Shown here: positions 18,078 through 26,294 of the stretch, piece by piece
Layout: each line of letters opens with the position of its first letter
Numbering within the stretch: position 1 is the stretch's first letter
The notes under the pieces: generated by a model
Seen by the model: the letters and a program-made list of their open reading frames with translations, nothing else
Database searches by the model: none
What the model was told of the DNA's origin: nothing
Program-made: the position numbers and the translations under genes
DNA from: Flavitalea plasmicola
GTDB lineage: Bacteria; Bacteroidota; Bacteroidia; Chitinophagales; Chitinophagaceae
NCBI RefSeq assembly: GCF_030546645.1
Contig: NZ_JAUOTO010000008.1
Coordinates: 1 to 64,000 of the forward strand
Direction of reading: 5' to 3'
DNA length: 64,000 bases

Positions 18078-19325
18078 TCCTAATAACGCCTTTCCAACAG
18101 CGCATTGCAGGCAATGTCTGGGTACACAATATTCCCTTCGCAGCTCCAGCAAGGCCTGGCTGTCGCCTGCATGCCTGTTGTTGACGCCAACACGGGCCCA
18201 TCCGGCCGTAACGGCATTTTTTTCCGGGCCCAGAACCCTTAACCATCGATTGGCCTTGTCATGATGGGCAGGCTCATTCCTGGTATTCCCATACGCGTAT
18301 AAAAGAGGTATAAAAGCATTGATAAAAAGGCTGTCCTGCAAAGACTTGCCCAAACGCTTCACCCGGCGTGCCGCCGGTCTGTCAGGTATATAATGTTCTT
18401 CCCAATACGGCCCCGCAGTCACTTCCATCAGCCCCCTCAGCTCCCCCGGCTCCCTGGCCTCGATCAACCGGCTGAACCAGGAAGAGCAGGCGCCCACCAG
18501 TCTTGCCAATTGCGCCAGCCGTATAGTGGGAAAGCCCGCCGGACGCATACGCAGGAAGTGCACAGGCACTGGTATGGTCTCCAACCGGTGCTTAAGGCGC
18601 AAATGACGAAATTCCTGTTGCAGCCACCGTGGATGATCATCCTTCAACACCCCTTCCAGCAACCCGGCCTGGCCCAGCAACAACGCTTCTACCCGCCCTT
18701 CCGCATTGCGTTGCCGGGCTAGCAACGCGGCAGACAGGCTCCTGGCGATCATCTCAAAAGCGGTCCCATTCACCGTTCCTCCGAAAGCCCGTGCCATCAG
18801 CCACCAGCATGTCTCCTCCCAATGCCAGTGGTTGCACGCAAGCATGGCGCCGACGGAACTGGCCTTGCGCCGCAGCCGGGCTTCCAGCAATTTCGCCTTC
18901 CAATTCCGCCACACGTCTTCCGTCACGTCCGTCAACTGCCCCTGACAAGCCACAAAGCTCCGGTCCCTCATCCACTGCCGATACTTGTCCAGGAGCCATT
19001 TCGGCACACGGTTTTCCAGCACCAGCGTAGGCATGTTCCGCTCCACTGCATCGTTTGTCCAAACGACATGAAGGATGACATTGCGATAATTCTTATCCGT
19101 TTGGTGGGCATGCCGGTCCCAGTCCGAAGCTACCACATGCAGCTCGACAGCGCCAAACCAACAGGTATCCCCTATTTTTATTTTTGCATCGAGGAAATCA
19201 GGCCCCTGGTGGACATTGAGCAGTCCCGGCGACAAGACCTGCACCTTTTCGCCTGTGGTTACCCGGAGGTCCCGGGAATTGAAATATTGATATTGCCAGA
19301 TGTACTGTAATAATGCTTCCTTCAT
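18066..19325 (-). CDS. DUF2851 family protein
   Basis: A 419-residue protein of unknown function, widespread in Bacteroidota. It carries the family's conserved stretch IGDTCWFGAVELHVVASDWD followed by RHAHQTDKNYRNVILHVVW, and a C-terminal cysteine cluster (EYCVPRHCLQCAVG). The histidine-, aspartate- and cysteine-rich pattern hints at metal binding but no activity is established. I set the start at 19325 because this ATG forms an ATGA overlap with the maf stop; the frame is open further upstream but that part lies inside maf. It is the last gene of the DUF2520-HAD-UbiA-Maf-DUF2851 string. Confidence 0.9.
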   Translation of the reverse strand: MKEALLQYIWQYQYFNSRDLRVTTGEKVQVLSPGLLNVHQGPDFLDAKIKIGDTCWFGAVELHVVASDWDRHAHQTDKNYRNVILHVVWTNDAVERNMPTLVLENRVPKWLLDKYRQWMRDRSFVACQGQLTDVTEDVWRNWKAKLLEARLRRKASSVGAMLACNHWHWEETCWWLMARAFGGTVNGTAFEMIARSLSAALLARQRNAEGRVEALLLGQAGLLEGVLKDDHPRWLQQEFRHLRLKHRLETIPVPVHFLRMRPAGFPTIRLAQLARLVGACSSWFSRLIEAREPGELRGLMEVTAGPYWEEHYIPDRPAARRVKRLGKSLQDSLFINAFIPLLYAYGNTRNEPAHHDKANRWLRVLGPEKNAVTAGWARVGVNNRHAGDSQALLELRREYCVPRHCLQCAVGKALLGSGR

Positions 19326-19894
19326 AGCTCTCCAAACTGCGCCAGCTCCTGCACCACGCGGCTGACAGGAAGGCCCATCACGTTGTAAAAATCCCCTTCG
19401 ATACCCCGGATGCCTACTACCCCTATCCATTCCTGGATGGCATAGGCCCCTGCCTTATCATATGGACGGTATTTATCTACATACGCCTCGATCTGCGCTT
19501 TCGTTAGCTCATGGAACCAGACAGCCGTACTGTCCGCAAAAGCAACCTCCTGGTCTCCCCTGGAGAGGATCACGCCCGTTATCACCTCATGCTGATTGCC
19601 TGTCAGCCGCATCAGGATGTTGACCGCATCATCCCTGTCCCTGGGTTTGCCGATGATATCTCCCTCCAATACCACCACCGTGTCTGCCGCCAGTACGATC
19701 CTGTCGGAAGTAAGCTGCTTTTTCACCGCCAGCGCCTTATTCCGGGCTATATGCACAGGCACCAGCCCCACCGGCAATCCCGTCGGGTACGTCTCCGGTG
19801 TATCCGCGACAATGACCTCAAAGTCAACTTCTGCCCATTCCAACAACTGTTTGCGGCGGGGAGACCCGCTGGCAAGTACGATACGTTCCATCAT
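19322..19894 (-). CDS. maf: Maf family nucleotide pyrophosphatase
   Basis: A 190-residue cytoplasmic enzyme that hydrolyses nucleoside triphosphates, often non-canonical ones, to monophosphates. The N-terminal signature ASGSPRRKQLLEWA is present, followed by AADTVVVLEGDIIGKPRD and PYDKAGAYAIQEWIG, which hold the conserved catalytic and metal-binding residues. The first two codons are both ATG, so the start could be 19891. It begins 1 bp after the UbiA stop and overlaps DUF2851 by 4 bp, indicating translational coupling. The subfamily (dTTP/UTP or m7GTP type) cannot be decided here. Confidence 0.94.
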   Translation of the reverse strand: MMERIVLASGSPRRKQLLEWAEVDFEVIVADTPETYPTGLPVGLVPVHIARNKALAVKKQLTSDRIVLAADTVVVLEGDIIGKPRDRDDAVNILMRLTGNQHEVITGVILSRGDQEVAFADSTAVWFHELTKAQIEAYVDKYRPYDKAGAYAIQEWIGVVGIRGIEGDFYNVMGLPVSRVVQELAQFGEL

Positions 19895-19895
19895 C

Positions 19896-20864
19896 CTATA
19901 CTATTTTTATAAAGATCATCGATAATATGCCGGCCAGCATCACCCCCTTGATGTAGCTGCTCAGCAAGTGATATTCGGCCACGGTCACAGCCTTATATAA
20001 TCTGCGCAGGATCCAGATCAACGGCAGGATCAGCAGGATCGCGCAATAAGGCAGAACGATCCACCACCCATTCTGCAGGACATAGAACTGGATCACCACC
20101 AGACTGCCGATAAGCACCACCAGCCAGGTGGCCGCAAACACCTTGGCAGCATTCACACCCCATACGATGGGCATGGTCCTGCATCCATAACGGGCATCTC
20201 CATGCATGTCCTCGATGTCCTTCACCACTTCCCGGATCAGCGATATGATGAAGGCAAACCCGCCGTACAGTATCGCGAATTTGAACAACCTCGACAGCAA
20301 ATAATGGTATACGGGATCCCTGAAGATCACCAGCCTGAACTCCGCCACATACATTACAAGGATCACCCAGGCCGTCATAAGAGAAATAAGAACATTGCCG
20401 ATCAGGAGCTTGCGCTTGAACGTAGTGCTGTAAAACCATAACAGGACCACACAACCGAGATTTCCCAGCGCCACGAATGGATTATGCACTTTCAGACTCA
20501 CGTAGGCGCCGATCACAACACCCACGCCGGAAAGGATCCAATGCCATAAGATGGTCCAGCGTCGCTTGATTATCTTTTCCACCACCAGTCTGTCCGGCTT
20601 ATTCACCCGGTCGATATTCAGGTCGAAATAATCGTTGATGATATAGCCGGCCGCCGCGATCAGGATGGAAGATAATGACAACAGGTAAAACCATGGAGGC
20701 CGCAGTACATTTTCATATCCCGTAAAATTTCCTGATTGGAAATCAGGCAGAAGAATACAGTAATAGAAAAGCACCTGCGTCAGAACGATAAATACAAGGT
20801 TAGGCCATCGGATCAACCTGAAAAAAGCGCCCAGCAAGCGGGTCATATAGGATAGTTTAGCCAT
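19896..20864 (-). CDS. UbiA-family prenyltransferase (geranylgeranylglycerol-phosphate geranylgeranyltransferase-like)
   Basis: A 322-residue inner-membrane protein with about 8-9 helices. The two Asp-rich motifs of the UbiA superfamily are visible: NDYFDLNIDRVNKPDR (first loop) and DIEDMHGDARYGCRT (second loop). It transfers a prenyl chain to an acceptor. Bacteroidota homologues are often annotated as geranylgeranylglycerol-phosphate geranylgeranyltransferases, but the true acceptor is uncertain. I choose ATG 20864, which overlaps the HAD stop by one base (TAATG), over an upstream start inside that gene. It sits between a KdsC-like phosphatase and maf in a tight operon. Confidence 0.88.
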   Translation of the reverse strand: MAKLSYMTRLLGAFFRLIRWPNLVFIVLTQVLFYYCILLPDFQSGNFTGYENVLRPPWFYLLSLSSILIAAAGYIINDYFDLNIDRVNKPDRLVVEKIIKRRWTILWHWILSGVGVVIGAYVSLKVHNPFVALGNLGCVVLLWFYSTTFKRKLLIGNVLISLMTAWVILVMYVAEFRLVIFRDPVYHYLLSRLFKFAILYGGFAFIISLIREVVKDIEDMHGDARYGCRTMPIVWGVNAAKVFAATWLVVLIGSLVVIQFYVLQNGWWIVLPYCAILLILPLIWILRRLYKAVTVAEYHLLSSYIKGVMLAGILSMIFIKIV

Positions 20865-21385
20865 TACTTTGAGGCGATTGAAGTATCCAGATCCCAATGA
20901 CCGTTCAGCTTCAGGACTTTTTCAATTACATCCCGCACACACCCGTGGCCCCCGTTGAAGGAGGAGATATAGGCTGCAATATGGCGTATCTCCGGGGCCG
21001 CATCCGCGGGCGCACAAGCCAGCCCCACCTGCTTCATCACCCCATAATCAGGGATATCGTCTCCCATGTACAACATATCCTCCATCCGCAGACCATGCTC
21101 CTGCATATAAGTACGCAGCTTCTCCTTTTTATCCTTCACGCGCAGAAACACATCCTCCACGCCCAACCCCTTCAGACGAAGCCGAACGCCCTCCGACTGC
21201 CCCCCGGAGATCACCAGCACCTTGTATCCTTTTTTGATGGCCAGCTGCAGCGAATAACCATCTTTCGTATTCATCGTCCGCCATTGCTCCCCCCCTTCCG
21301 TCACTTGTACGCTGCCATCCGTCATTACCCCATCCACATCGAATACAAAAGTTCTGATCGACTTAAATTTTTCAAGAACGCTCAT
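20864..21385 (-). CDS. HAD-superfamily phosphatase, KdsC-like
   Basis: A 173-residue cytoplasmic phosphatase of the KdsC class, which removes phosphate from KDO-8-P during lipopolysaccharide synthesis. Motif I is FVFDVDGVMTDG (nucleophile Asp in DVDG), motif II VISGG, and motif III YMGDDIPDYGVM. The small size without a cap domain fits tetrameric KdsC. Genomic context (UbiA, Maf, DUF2851) is not lipopolysaccharide-specific, so a related sugar-phosphate substrate is possible. A TAGTTTTG box lies 38 bp upstream. Confidence 0.88.
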   Translation of the reverse strand: MSVLEKFKSIRTFVFDVDGVMTDGSVQVTEGGEQWRTMNTKDGYSLQLAIKKGYKVLVISGGQSEGVRLRLKGLGVEDVFLRVKDKKEKLRTYMQEHGLRMEDMLYMGDDIPDYGVMKQVGLACAPADAAPEIRHIAAYISSFNGGHGCVRDVIEKVLKLNGHWDLDTSIASK

Positions 21386-21423
21386 AGCTTAATAGTTTAA
21401 CTTATCCTGCCTGTCAATGTGTG

Positions 21424-21431
21424 CAAAACTA
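21424..21431 (-). promoter_or_regulatory. -7 box upstream of the KdsC-like gene
   Basis: On the minus strand this reads TAGTTTTG, an exact TAnnTTTG match, 38 bp before the ATG at 21385. It lies in the 76-bp gap after the DUF2520 gene, so the HAD-UbiA-Maf-DUF2851 string may have its own promoter. A TTTG further upstream (21457-21460) is spaced 25 bp away, longer than usual. Confidence 0.45.
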
Positions 21432-21461
21432 CCTTAATCCCGGGAAAACTATCTTTCAAAT

Positions 21462-22226
21462 TCATTCCTGGCTCATCTCCCTGATCTGGCGGGTAAACAG
21501 CGTATATACCTCTCTAATATCCTTATAGTTACCTATCAATGATAAATGTCTTTCGATCGTTGCCCCATCGCCCCGTGCCGCCGGACCTGTCTGTGCATCC
21601 CCGGGCGCTATCCGCGACAGTCGCCCGGCTGTTTCCCGGATCAGGGGAAGCAGCATGGAAAAATCAGCTCCTTCCGCACGGCAATATTCGTCCGCCAGCA
21701 CATACAAATGGTTGGTGAAGTTATTCACCAGCACGGCAGCCAGATGGAGCTTCAGCCGCGTCTCATTGTCCGCCTCCTTCACCTGACCGCTGATGCTTCG
21801 GGCAAGATCGGCTATCCGTTGCCGGTCGTCGGGATCGTTGGCATCCACCAGGAAAGGGATCTCCGGGTACGGCCGCAGCTCCCTGCGAAGGCTTTGCAGG
21901 GGGTAAAGCACCCCGCTGTGTGCACTCACCTCCAGCAATATCTCCCTGGGTACGGACCCTGCGGTATGCAGGACCAGCCTGCCTGGCAGGGACAGCACGC
22001 GGCCCAATCCCCTGAGCGCATCGTCCGAAAGCGCCACCAGATAGACATCGGCGTCCGGCGAGATATCCTCCCAGCGGGAAACATGCCCGCATGCTAATTC
22101 CTGCGCCAGCTGCGCAGCGTGCACAGGCTGCCGGCTGAACACCTGCAAGATCCGGTGTCCCGCCTCCCGGAACTGGCTGCCCAGCACCGTCGCGACATTT
22201 CCTGACCCGATGATTACCATCCGCAT
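21462..22226 (-). CDS. Rossmann-fold plus DUF2520 domain protein
   Basis: A 254-residue protein. The N-terminal NAD(P)-binding fold opens with MVIIGSGNVATVLGSQF (GxGxxA/G pattern), and the C-terminal helical part has the DUF2520 stretch AAVLVNNFTNHLYVLADEYC. The architecture resembles F420-dependent NADP reductases and ProC-like dehydrogenases, but no substrate is known. It is co-oriented with the KdsC-like gene 76 bp downstream, an arrangement I recall as common in Bacteroidota. It is divergent from an alpha/beta hydrolase with only 17 bp between start codons. Confidence 0.88.
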   Translation of the reverse strand: MRMVIIGSGNVATVLGSQFREAGHRILQVFSRQPVHAAQLAQELACGHVSRWEDISPDADVYLVALSDDALRGLGRVLSLPGRLVLHTAGSVPREILLEVSAHSGVLYPLQSLRRELRPYPEIPFLVDANDPDDRQRIADLARSISGQVKEADNETRLKLHLAAVLVNNFTNHLYVLADEYCRAEGADFSMLLPLIRETAGRLSRIAPGDAQTGPAARGDGATIERHLSLIGNYKDIREVYTLFTRQIREMSQE

Positions 22227-22243
22227 AGTATCTTCGTTTTTAT

Positions 22244-23113
22244 ATGAACTTCCAACAAAAGCTGGCCCTTCGGTATGTACGCGCCAAACTCCATATCCTC
22301 TCGCTCGTGTCTCCCGAACGGGCAGCTAAAAAAGCGTTTCAGCTTTTCTGCACACCCCGCCGGAAATCCCCCACAAAGCTGCCCCCGTTGTTTGAAAAAG
22401 GGGAAAACCTTTCCTTCCGGCTGGAAGATCACGTCGTTCGCGGCCACCGCTGGCTGCCACACCAGGCATCCTCCGACAGTCTTAAAAAAGCCCTCATCGT
22501 GCATGGCTTCGAATCTTCTTCCCGCAATTTCGAACAATATGTCGGCGCATTGCTGAAAAAAGGATACGAGGTCCTGGCCTTCGACGCTCCCGCCCATGGC
22601 CTGTCCGGAGGAAGACGCATCACCCTGCCCCTGTACACGGACATGATCCGGACGGTCTATGACCAATATGGACCTGTCCACGCTTTTATGGGACATTCCC
22701 TGGGAGCCCTGGCACTGGCCCTCTTCCTGGAATCCATCCCCCACGACGACACCACCCGGATGGCCCTCATAGCGCCTGCAGTGGAAGCCACCTTCGCCGT
22801 GGACATGTTCTTTCAGTTATTGGAGCTGTCGGACGAAGTGCGTACAGCATTTGAAGCCTACGAGTACCACCTCTACGGCCTCCCTTTCTCCTGGTTCTCC
22901 CTGAGACGGACCCTCGATAAAATAAAGGCTGACATATTATGGGTGCAGGATGAGGAAGATACGATCACTCCGTTGAAAGATACGCTCCCCGTAAAGGAAG
23001 AGAGACGTCCCAATATCCGCTTTATCATCACCCGGGGATTGGGACACCGGAAAATTTACCGCGATATGAAGGTCGTGCAGCAGGTGGTAGCCTTCCTTTC
23101 CGAAGATCAATGA
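22244..23113 (+). CDS. Alpha/beta-fold hydrolase
   Basis: A 289-residue cytoplasmic hydrolase. The nucleophile elbow is GHSLGA, the oxyanion region VHGFESSSRNFEQY, and FDAPAHGLSGG matches the conserved loop after strand 4. The likely acid is the Asp in QDEEDTITP and the histidine is in GLGHRKI near the C-terminus. All members of the Ser-Asp-His triad are present. The substrate is unknown. The 3' end overlaps the convergent pcm gene by 7 bp. Confidence 0.88.
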   Translation: MNFQQKLALRYVRAKLHILSLVSPERAAKKAFQLFCTPRRKSPTKLPPLFEKGENLSFRLEDHVVRGHRWLPHQASSDSLKKALIVHGFESSSRNFEQYVGALLKKGYEVLAFDAPAHGLSGGRRITLPLYTDMIRTVYDQYGPVHAFMGHSLGALALALFLESIPHDDTTRMALIAPAVEATFAVDMFFQLLELSDEVRTAFEAYEYHLYGLPFSWFSLRRTLDKIKADILWVQDEEDTITPLKDTLPVKEERRPNIRFIITRGLGHRKIYRDMKVVQQVVAFLSEDQ

Positions 23114-23772
23114 TTCCTTCCCTCCACCATCGGCACAAAGGAAAAATTGTCGAATGCCTCCTCATCGACACCGCCATCCGCGCGTTTGGTGAGACGCAGC
23201 ATCCGCTGCACCTGGCCCTCACCCGACATCCCTACAGGAATTACCATTTTTCCACCCGTCTTCAATTGCTCCACCAGCTTCGGAGGAATAAAGGGGGCCG
23301 CGGCCGTTACGATCACTTTGTCGAAAGGACCATAAGTAGGCAGGCCCTCGAAACCATCTCCGTAAAATAATTTCAGGTTCCTGTATTTTTTCAGATAAGG
23401 AAATACCTTATTGGCCTCGAAAAGCTTTTTCTGACGCTCGATCGTATACACCTGGGCACCCATCTCTGCCAGCACGCTGGCCTGGTAAGCGCTGCCCGTG
23501 CCGATCTCCAGCACTTTTTCAAATGGCTTTACCTCCAGCAGCTGGCTCTGGTAGGCCACCGTATAAGGTTGTGAAATCGTCTGCCCCTCCCCAATAGGAA
23601 AGGCACGGTCCTCATACGCCGTCTTGTCCAAAGCCGAATCCATAAAAAAATGCCTGGGTATGTTTAGCAAGGCGTCCAGCACCCGCTCGTCGGAAATGCC
23701 TTTCTGACGGACGAGATCCACCAACTGCTTACGCATGCCCTTGTGCCTGTATGTATCTTCGAATGTTCTCAT
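23107..23772 (-). CDS. pcm: Protein-L-isoaspartate O-methyltransferase
   Basis: A 221-residue SAM-dependent enzyme that methylates isoaspartyl residues in damaged proteins and so starts their repair. The SAM-binding motif I is VLEIGTGSAYQASVLAEMG, motif post-I VYTIERQ, and PCMT-type segments GQTISQPYTVAYQ and YGPFDKVIVTAAAPFIP are present. Length and order match the family. I choose ATG 23772; an in-frame start 6 codons upstream is possible but adds a sequence unlike the family. It is a single gene, divergent from the nucleoside transporter across 113 bp. Confidence 0.94.
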   Translation of the reverse strand: MRTFEDTYRHKGMRKQLVDLVRQKGISDERVLDALLNIPRHFFMDSALDKTAYEDRAFPIGEGQTISQPYTVAYQSQLLEVKPFEKVLEIGTGSAYQASVLAEMGAQVYTIERQKKLFEANKVFPYLKKYRNLKLFYGDGFEGLPTYGPFDKVIVTAAAPFIPPKLVEQLKTGGKMVIPVGMSGEGQVQRMLRLTKRADGGVDEEAFDNFSFVPMVEGRNH

Positions 23773-23885
23773 AATAGCTTCAGCCTGCAAGATAAAGCGT
23801 TTGAAAAATATTTATCCTAAACATTTTTCTTTAGTACGGCATGAACCCTTAAATTGTCGCTTATTTTATCTTCAACCACTGCAAA

Positions 23886-25076
23886 ATGAAAATGAAAACA
23901 GGCGTTCAGCTGGCATTTATGATGTTCGTAGAGTATTTCATCTGGTGCTCCTGGTATGTCACTATGGCAACTTATATGGGAGAGCACCTTCACTCCTCGG
24001 GCATTCAGATCGGTGCGGCATACAGCGCACTTGCCATCGCCACCATGATCTCCCCTTTTTTCATCGGTATGGTTGCCGACCGTTATTTCTCCGCTGAACG
24101 CATCATGGGTGTCATGCACCTCCTCGGCGCGGTCCTCCTCTTTGTCGCTTCGACCATTAAAGGTAATTCTGCCTTTTACTGGATCATCCTCCTCTATTCA
24201 CTGCTCTATATGCCGACCATCGCATTGTCCAACAGCGTCGCCTTTCACCAGATGTCTGATCCCGGCAAACAATTTCCCTGGATCCGCGTCTTCGGGACCA
24301 TCGGATGGATCGTCGCGGGTTTGCTGGTAGGTTACCTCGGTTGGGAGAAATCCAATGCTACTTTCCACCTGGCCGCGGGAGCTTCCCTCGTCCTGGGCAT
24401 TGCCAGCTTTTTCCTCCCCAACACCCCTCCCAAAGGCGTCGCTGCCGATGCCTCATCCTCACTGGGGACACAGGCTTTCGTCCTCTTCAAAAACCGTCCC
24501 TATCTGATCTTTTTCATAGCCGCTATCCTGGTTTGCATCCCCCTCTCCTTCTACTATGGCTTCGCCAATTCCTTCCTGAATGAGCTGGGTATGAAAAATG
24601 CCGCAGGCAAGATGATCATGGGCCAGATCTCGGAAGGTCTCTTCATCGTGGCCATCCCTTTCCTTTTCAACAGCATCGGGGTCAAAAAAATGCTCCTGCT
24701 GGGCATGACGGCCTGGATCCTCCGCTATATTTGCTTCGCCTACGGTAATATTGAGACCAGCAGCTGGATGTTGTACGCAGGCATCATCCTGCACGGCGTT
24801 TGCTACGACTTTTTCTTCGTCACAGGATATATGTATACGGAAAAGAAAGCAGGTCAGCAGATCAAGAATGCCGCCCAGGGACTTTTCACCTTTGCCACCT
24901 ACGGATTAGGCATGTTCATCGGCACGTGGTTCTCCGGGTACATTGTCGACGGATATGCGGCAGGTACAGGGCATGACTGGAAAGATATCTGGCTCGTACC
25001 CGCCTACATCGCCGCAGGCGTCCTTATCTATTTCATCTTATTCTTCCGGGAAAAAAAACAATTGCCCAATAATTAA
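23886..25076 (+). CDS. MFS transporter of the nucleoside:H+ symporter family
   Basis: A 396-residue inner-membrane carrier with about 12 helices. The opening stretch FMMFVEYFIWCSWYVTMATY and the repeated motif ISPFFIGMVADRYFSAERIM fit the NupG/XapB nucleoside symporter family. Bacteroidota members of this family often sit beside Gfo/Idh/MocA oxidoreductases, as here (10 bp to the next start), and may carry substrates other than nucleosides. I infer uptake of a sugar-like compound processed by the downstream enzyme. Nucleoside transport remains the family default. Confidence 0.85.
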   Translation: MKMKTGVQLAFMMFVEYFIWCSWYVTMATYMGEHLHSSGIQIGAAYSALAIATMISPFFIGMVADRYFSAERIMGVMHLLGAVLLFVASTIKGNSAFYWIILLYSLLYMPTIALSNSVAFHQMSDPGKQFPWIRVFGTIGWIVAGLLVGYLGWEKSNATFHLAAGASLVLGIASFFLPNTPPKGVAADASSSLGTQAFVLFKNRPYLIFFIAAILVCIPLSFYYGFANSFLNELGMKNAAGKMIMGQISEGLFIVAIPFLFNSIGVKKMLLLGMTAWILRYICFAYGNIETSSWMLYAGIILHGVCYDFFFVTGYMYTEKKAGQQIKNAAQGLFTFATYGLGMFIGTWFSGYIVDGYAAGTGHDWKDIWLVPAYIAAGVLIYFILFFREKKQLPNN

Positions 25077-25086
25077 ACCATCTTAT

Positions 25087-26280
25087 ATGCAAAAAATTGC
25101 CATGCTGGGCTCAGGCTTCATCGGCCGGTTCTATGCCGAATCCATCCAGGGACAACGCAGCCGCGATAAGATCATCAGTATCTACTCCCGCAGGGAAGAG
25201 TCGGCGAAGAAATTTGCCGCAGATTATGGTTGCAGCCATTGGACCACGGATATGGAAGCCTCCATCGCTCATCCCGAAGTCGATGTCGTCTGTATCTCCC
25301 TGCCGAACAACTTACATGAGGCAGCCGTCATGCTTTGCTGCAAACACAAAAAAGCCGTCATCTCCACCAAGCCACTGGGACGCAACGCCGCGGAAGCCAA
25401 ACGGATGCTGGAAGCCGTAGAGACAGCCGGCATCTTCAATGGCTACCTGGAAGACCTCGTCTATACACCGAAATTCCTCAAATCTTATGACAGCGTAAAG
25501 AATGGCGCATTAGGCCGGATCCTTTGGGCCAAGTCCCGCGAAACACACCCCGGCCCGCACAGCGAATGGTTCTGGGACATCGGGCAGGCAGGCGGAGGAT
25601 GCATCCTCGACCTGGGTTGCCATTGCGTGGAGATCGCACGCACCTTCATCGGTAAGGATATAAAGCCCATAGAGGTCATGTGCTGGGCCGACACACAGGT
25701 GAAACCCATCGATGCTGAAGACCATGCCATCGGCCTGGTAAAATACGAGAATGGCGCCATCGGTCAGTTCGAGGTCAGCTGGACTTTCCGGGGAGGTATG
25801 GACCTGCGCGACGAAGTAATGGGCACCGAAGGGACTATCTGGATGAATAACTTTTTACGCACAGGCCTCGAAATGTTCACCACAGGCAAGGGCGCCGATT
25901 ACGTGGCGGAAAAAGCAGAGAGCAATACAGGCTGGCTTTTCCCCGTAGGCGATGAGCTCAATGACCTGGGCTATAACCACATGTTTACCGATATGTTCAA
26001 CGCCATCGAGAAAGGTACGGCCCCCCGCGAGACATTTTACGACGGCTATGTGGTGAATGCCATCCTGGACGCTGCTTATCGCTCCGCCAAATCCAAATTG
26101 TGGGAACCTGTACAGCTGGACGTCTGGCGCGGCCGCACCGGCGTCAGCAAGGACAGCCACCTCACCGAGTACGATGCCGAACATTACCTGGTGAAGGAAG
26201 AGGTCACCCATTACGGAGCAAAAAAAGTCATCCTCAAACACAAGGCTACCGGGAAGATCAGCGAGCAGACTGTCAATTAA
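25087..26280 (+). CDS. Gfo/Idh/MocA family oxidoreductase
   Basis: A 397-residue NAD(P)-dependent oxidoreductase. The N-terminal Rossmann motif is AMLGSGFIGRFYAES; the conserved EKP motif appears as STKPLG; the C-terminal substrate domain carries GGGCILDLGCHCVEIAR with the expected histidine. These enzymes oxidise or reduce sugars, inositols and similar polyols. The ATG at 25087, 10 bp after the transporter stop, restores the normal N-terminus. The substrate is unknown. Confidence 0.9.
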   Translation: MQKIAMLGSGFIGRFYAESIQGQRSRDKIISIYSRREESAKKFAADYGCSHWTTDMEASIAHPEVDVVCISLPNNLHEAAVMLCCKHKKAVISTKPLGRNAAEAKRMLEAVETAGIFNGYLEDLVYTPKFLKSYDSVKNGALGRILWAKSRETHPGPHSEWFWDIGQAGGGCILDLGCHCVEIARTFIGKDIKPIEVMCWADTQVKPIDAEDHAIGLVKYENGAIGQFEVSWTFRGGMDLRDEVMGTEGTIWMNNFLRTGLEMFTTGKGADYVAEKAESNTGWLFPVGDELNDLGYNHMFTDMFNAIEKGTAPRETFYDGYVVNAILDAAYRSAKSKLWEPVQLDVWRGRTGVSKDSHLTEYDAEHYLVKEEVTHYGAKKVILKHKATGKISEQTVN

Positions 26281-26294
26281 GCAACAGCGCAAAT

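Noticed and set aside
22226-22244. A bidirectional regulatory system at the 17-bp gap between DUF2520 and the alpha/beta hydrolase
   Set aside because: The gap is too short to hold two promoters and no exact TAnnTTTG is present; nothing further is visible.
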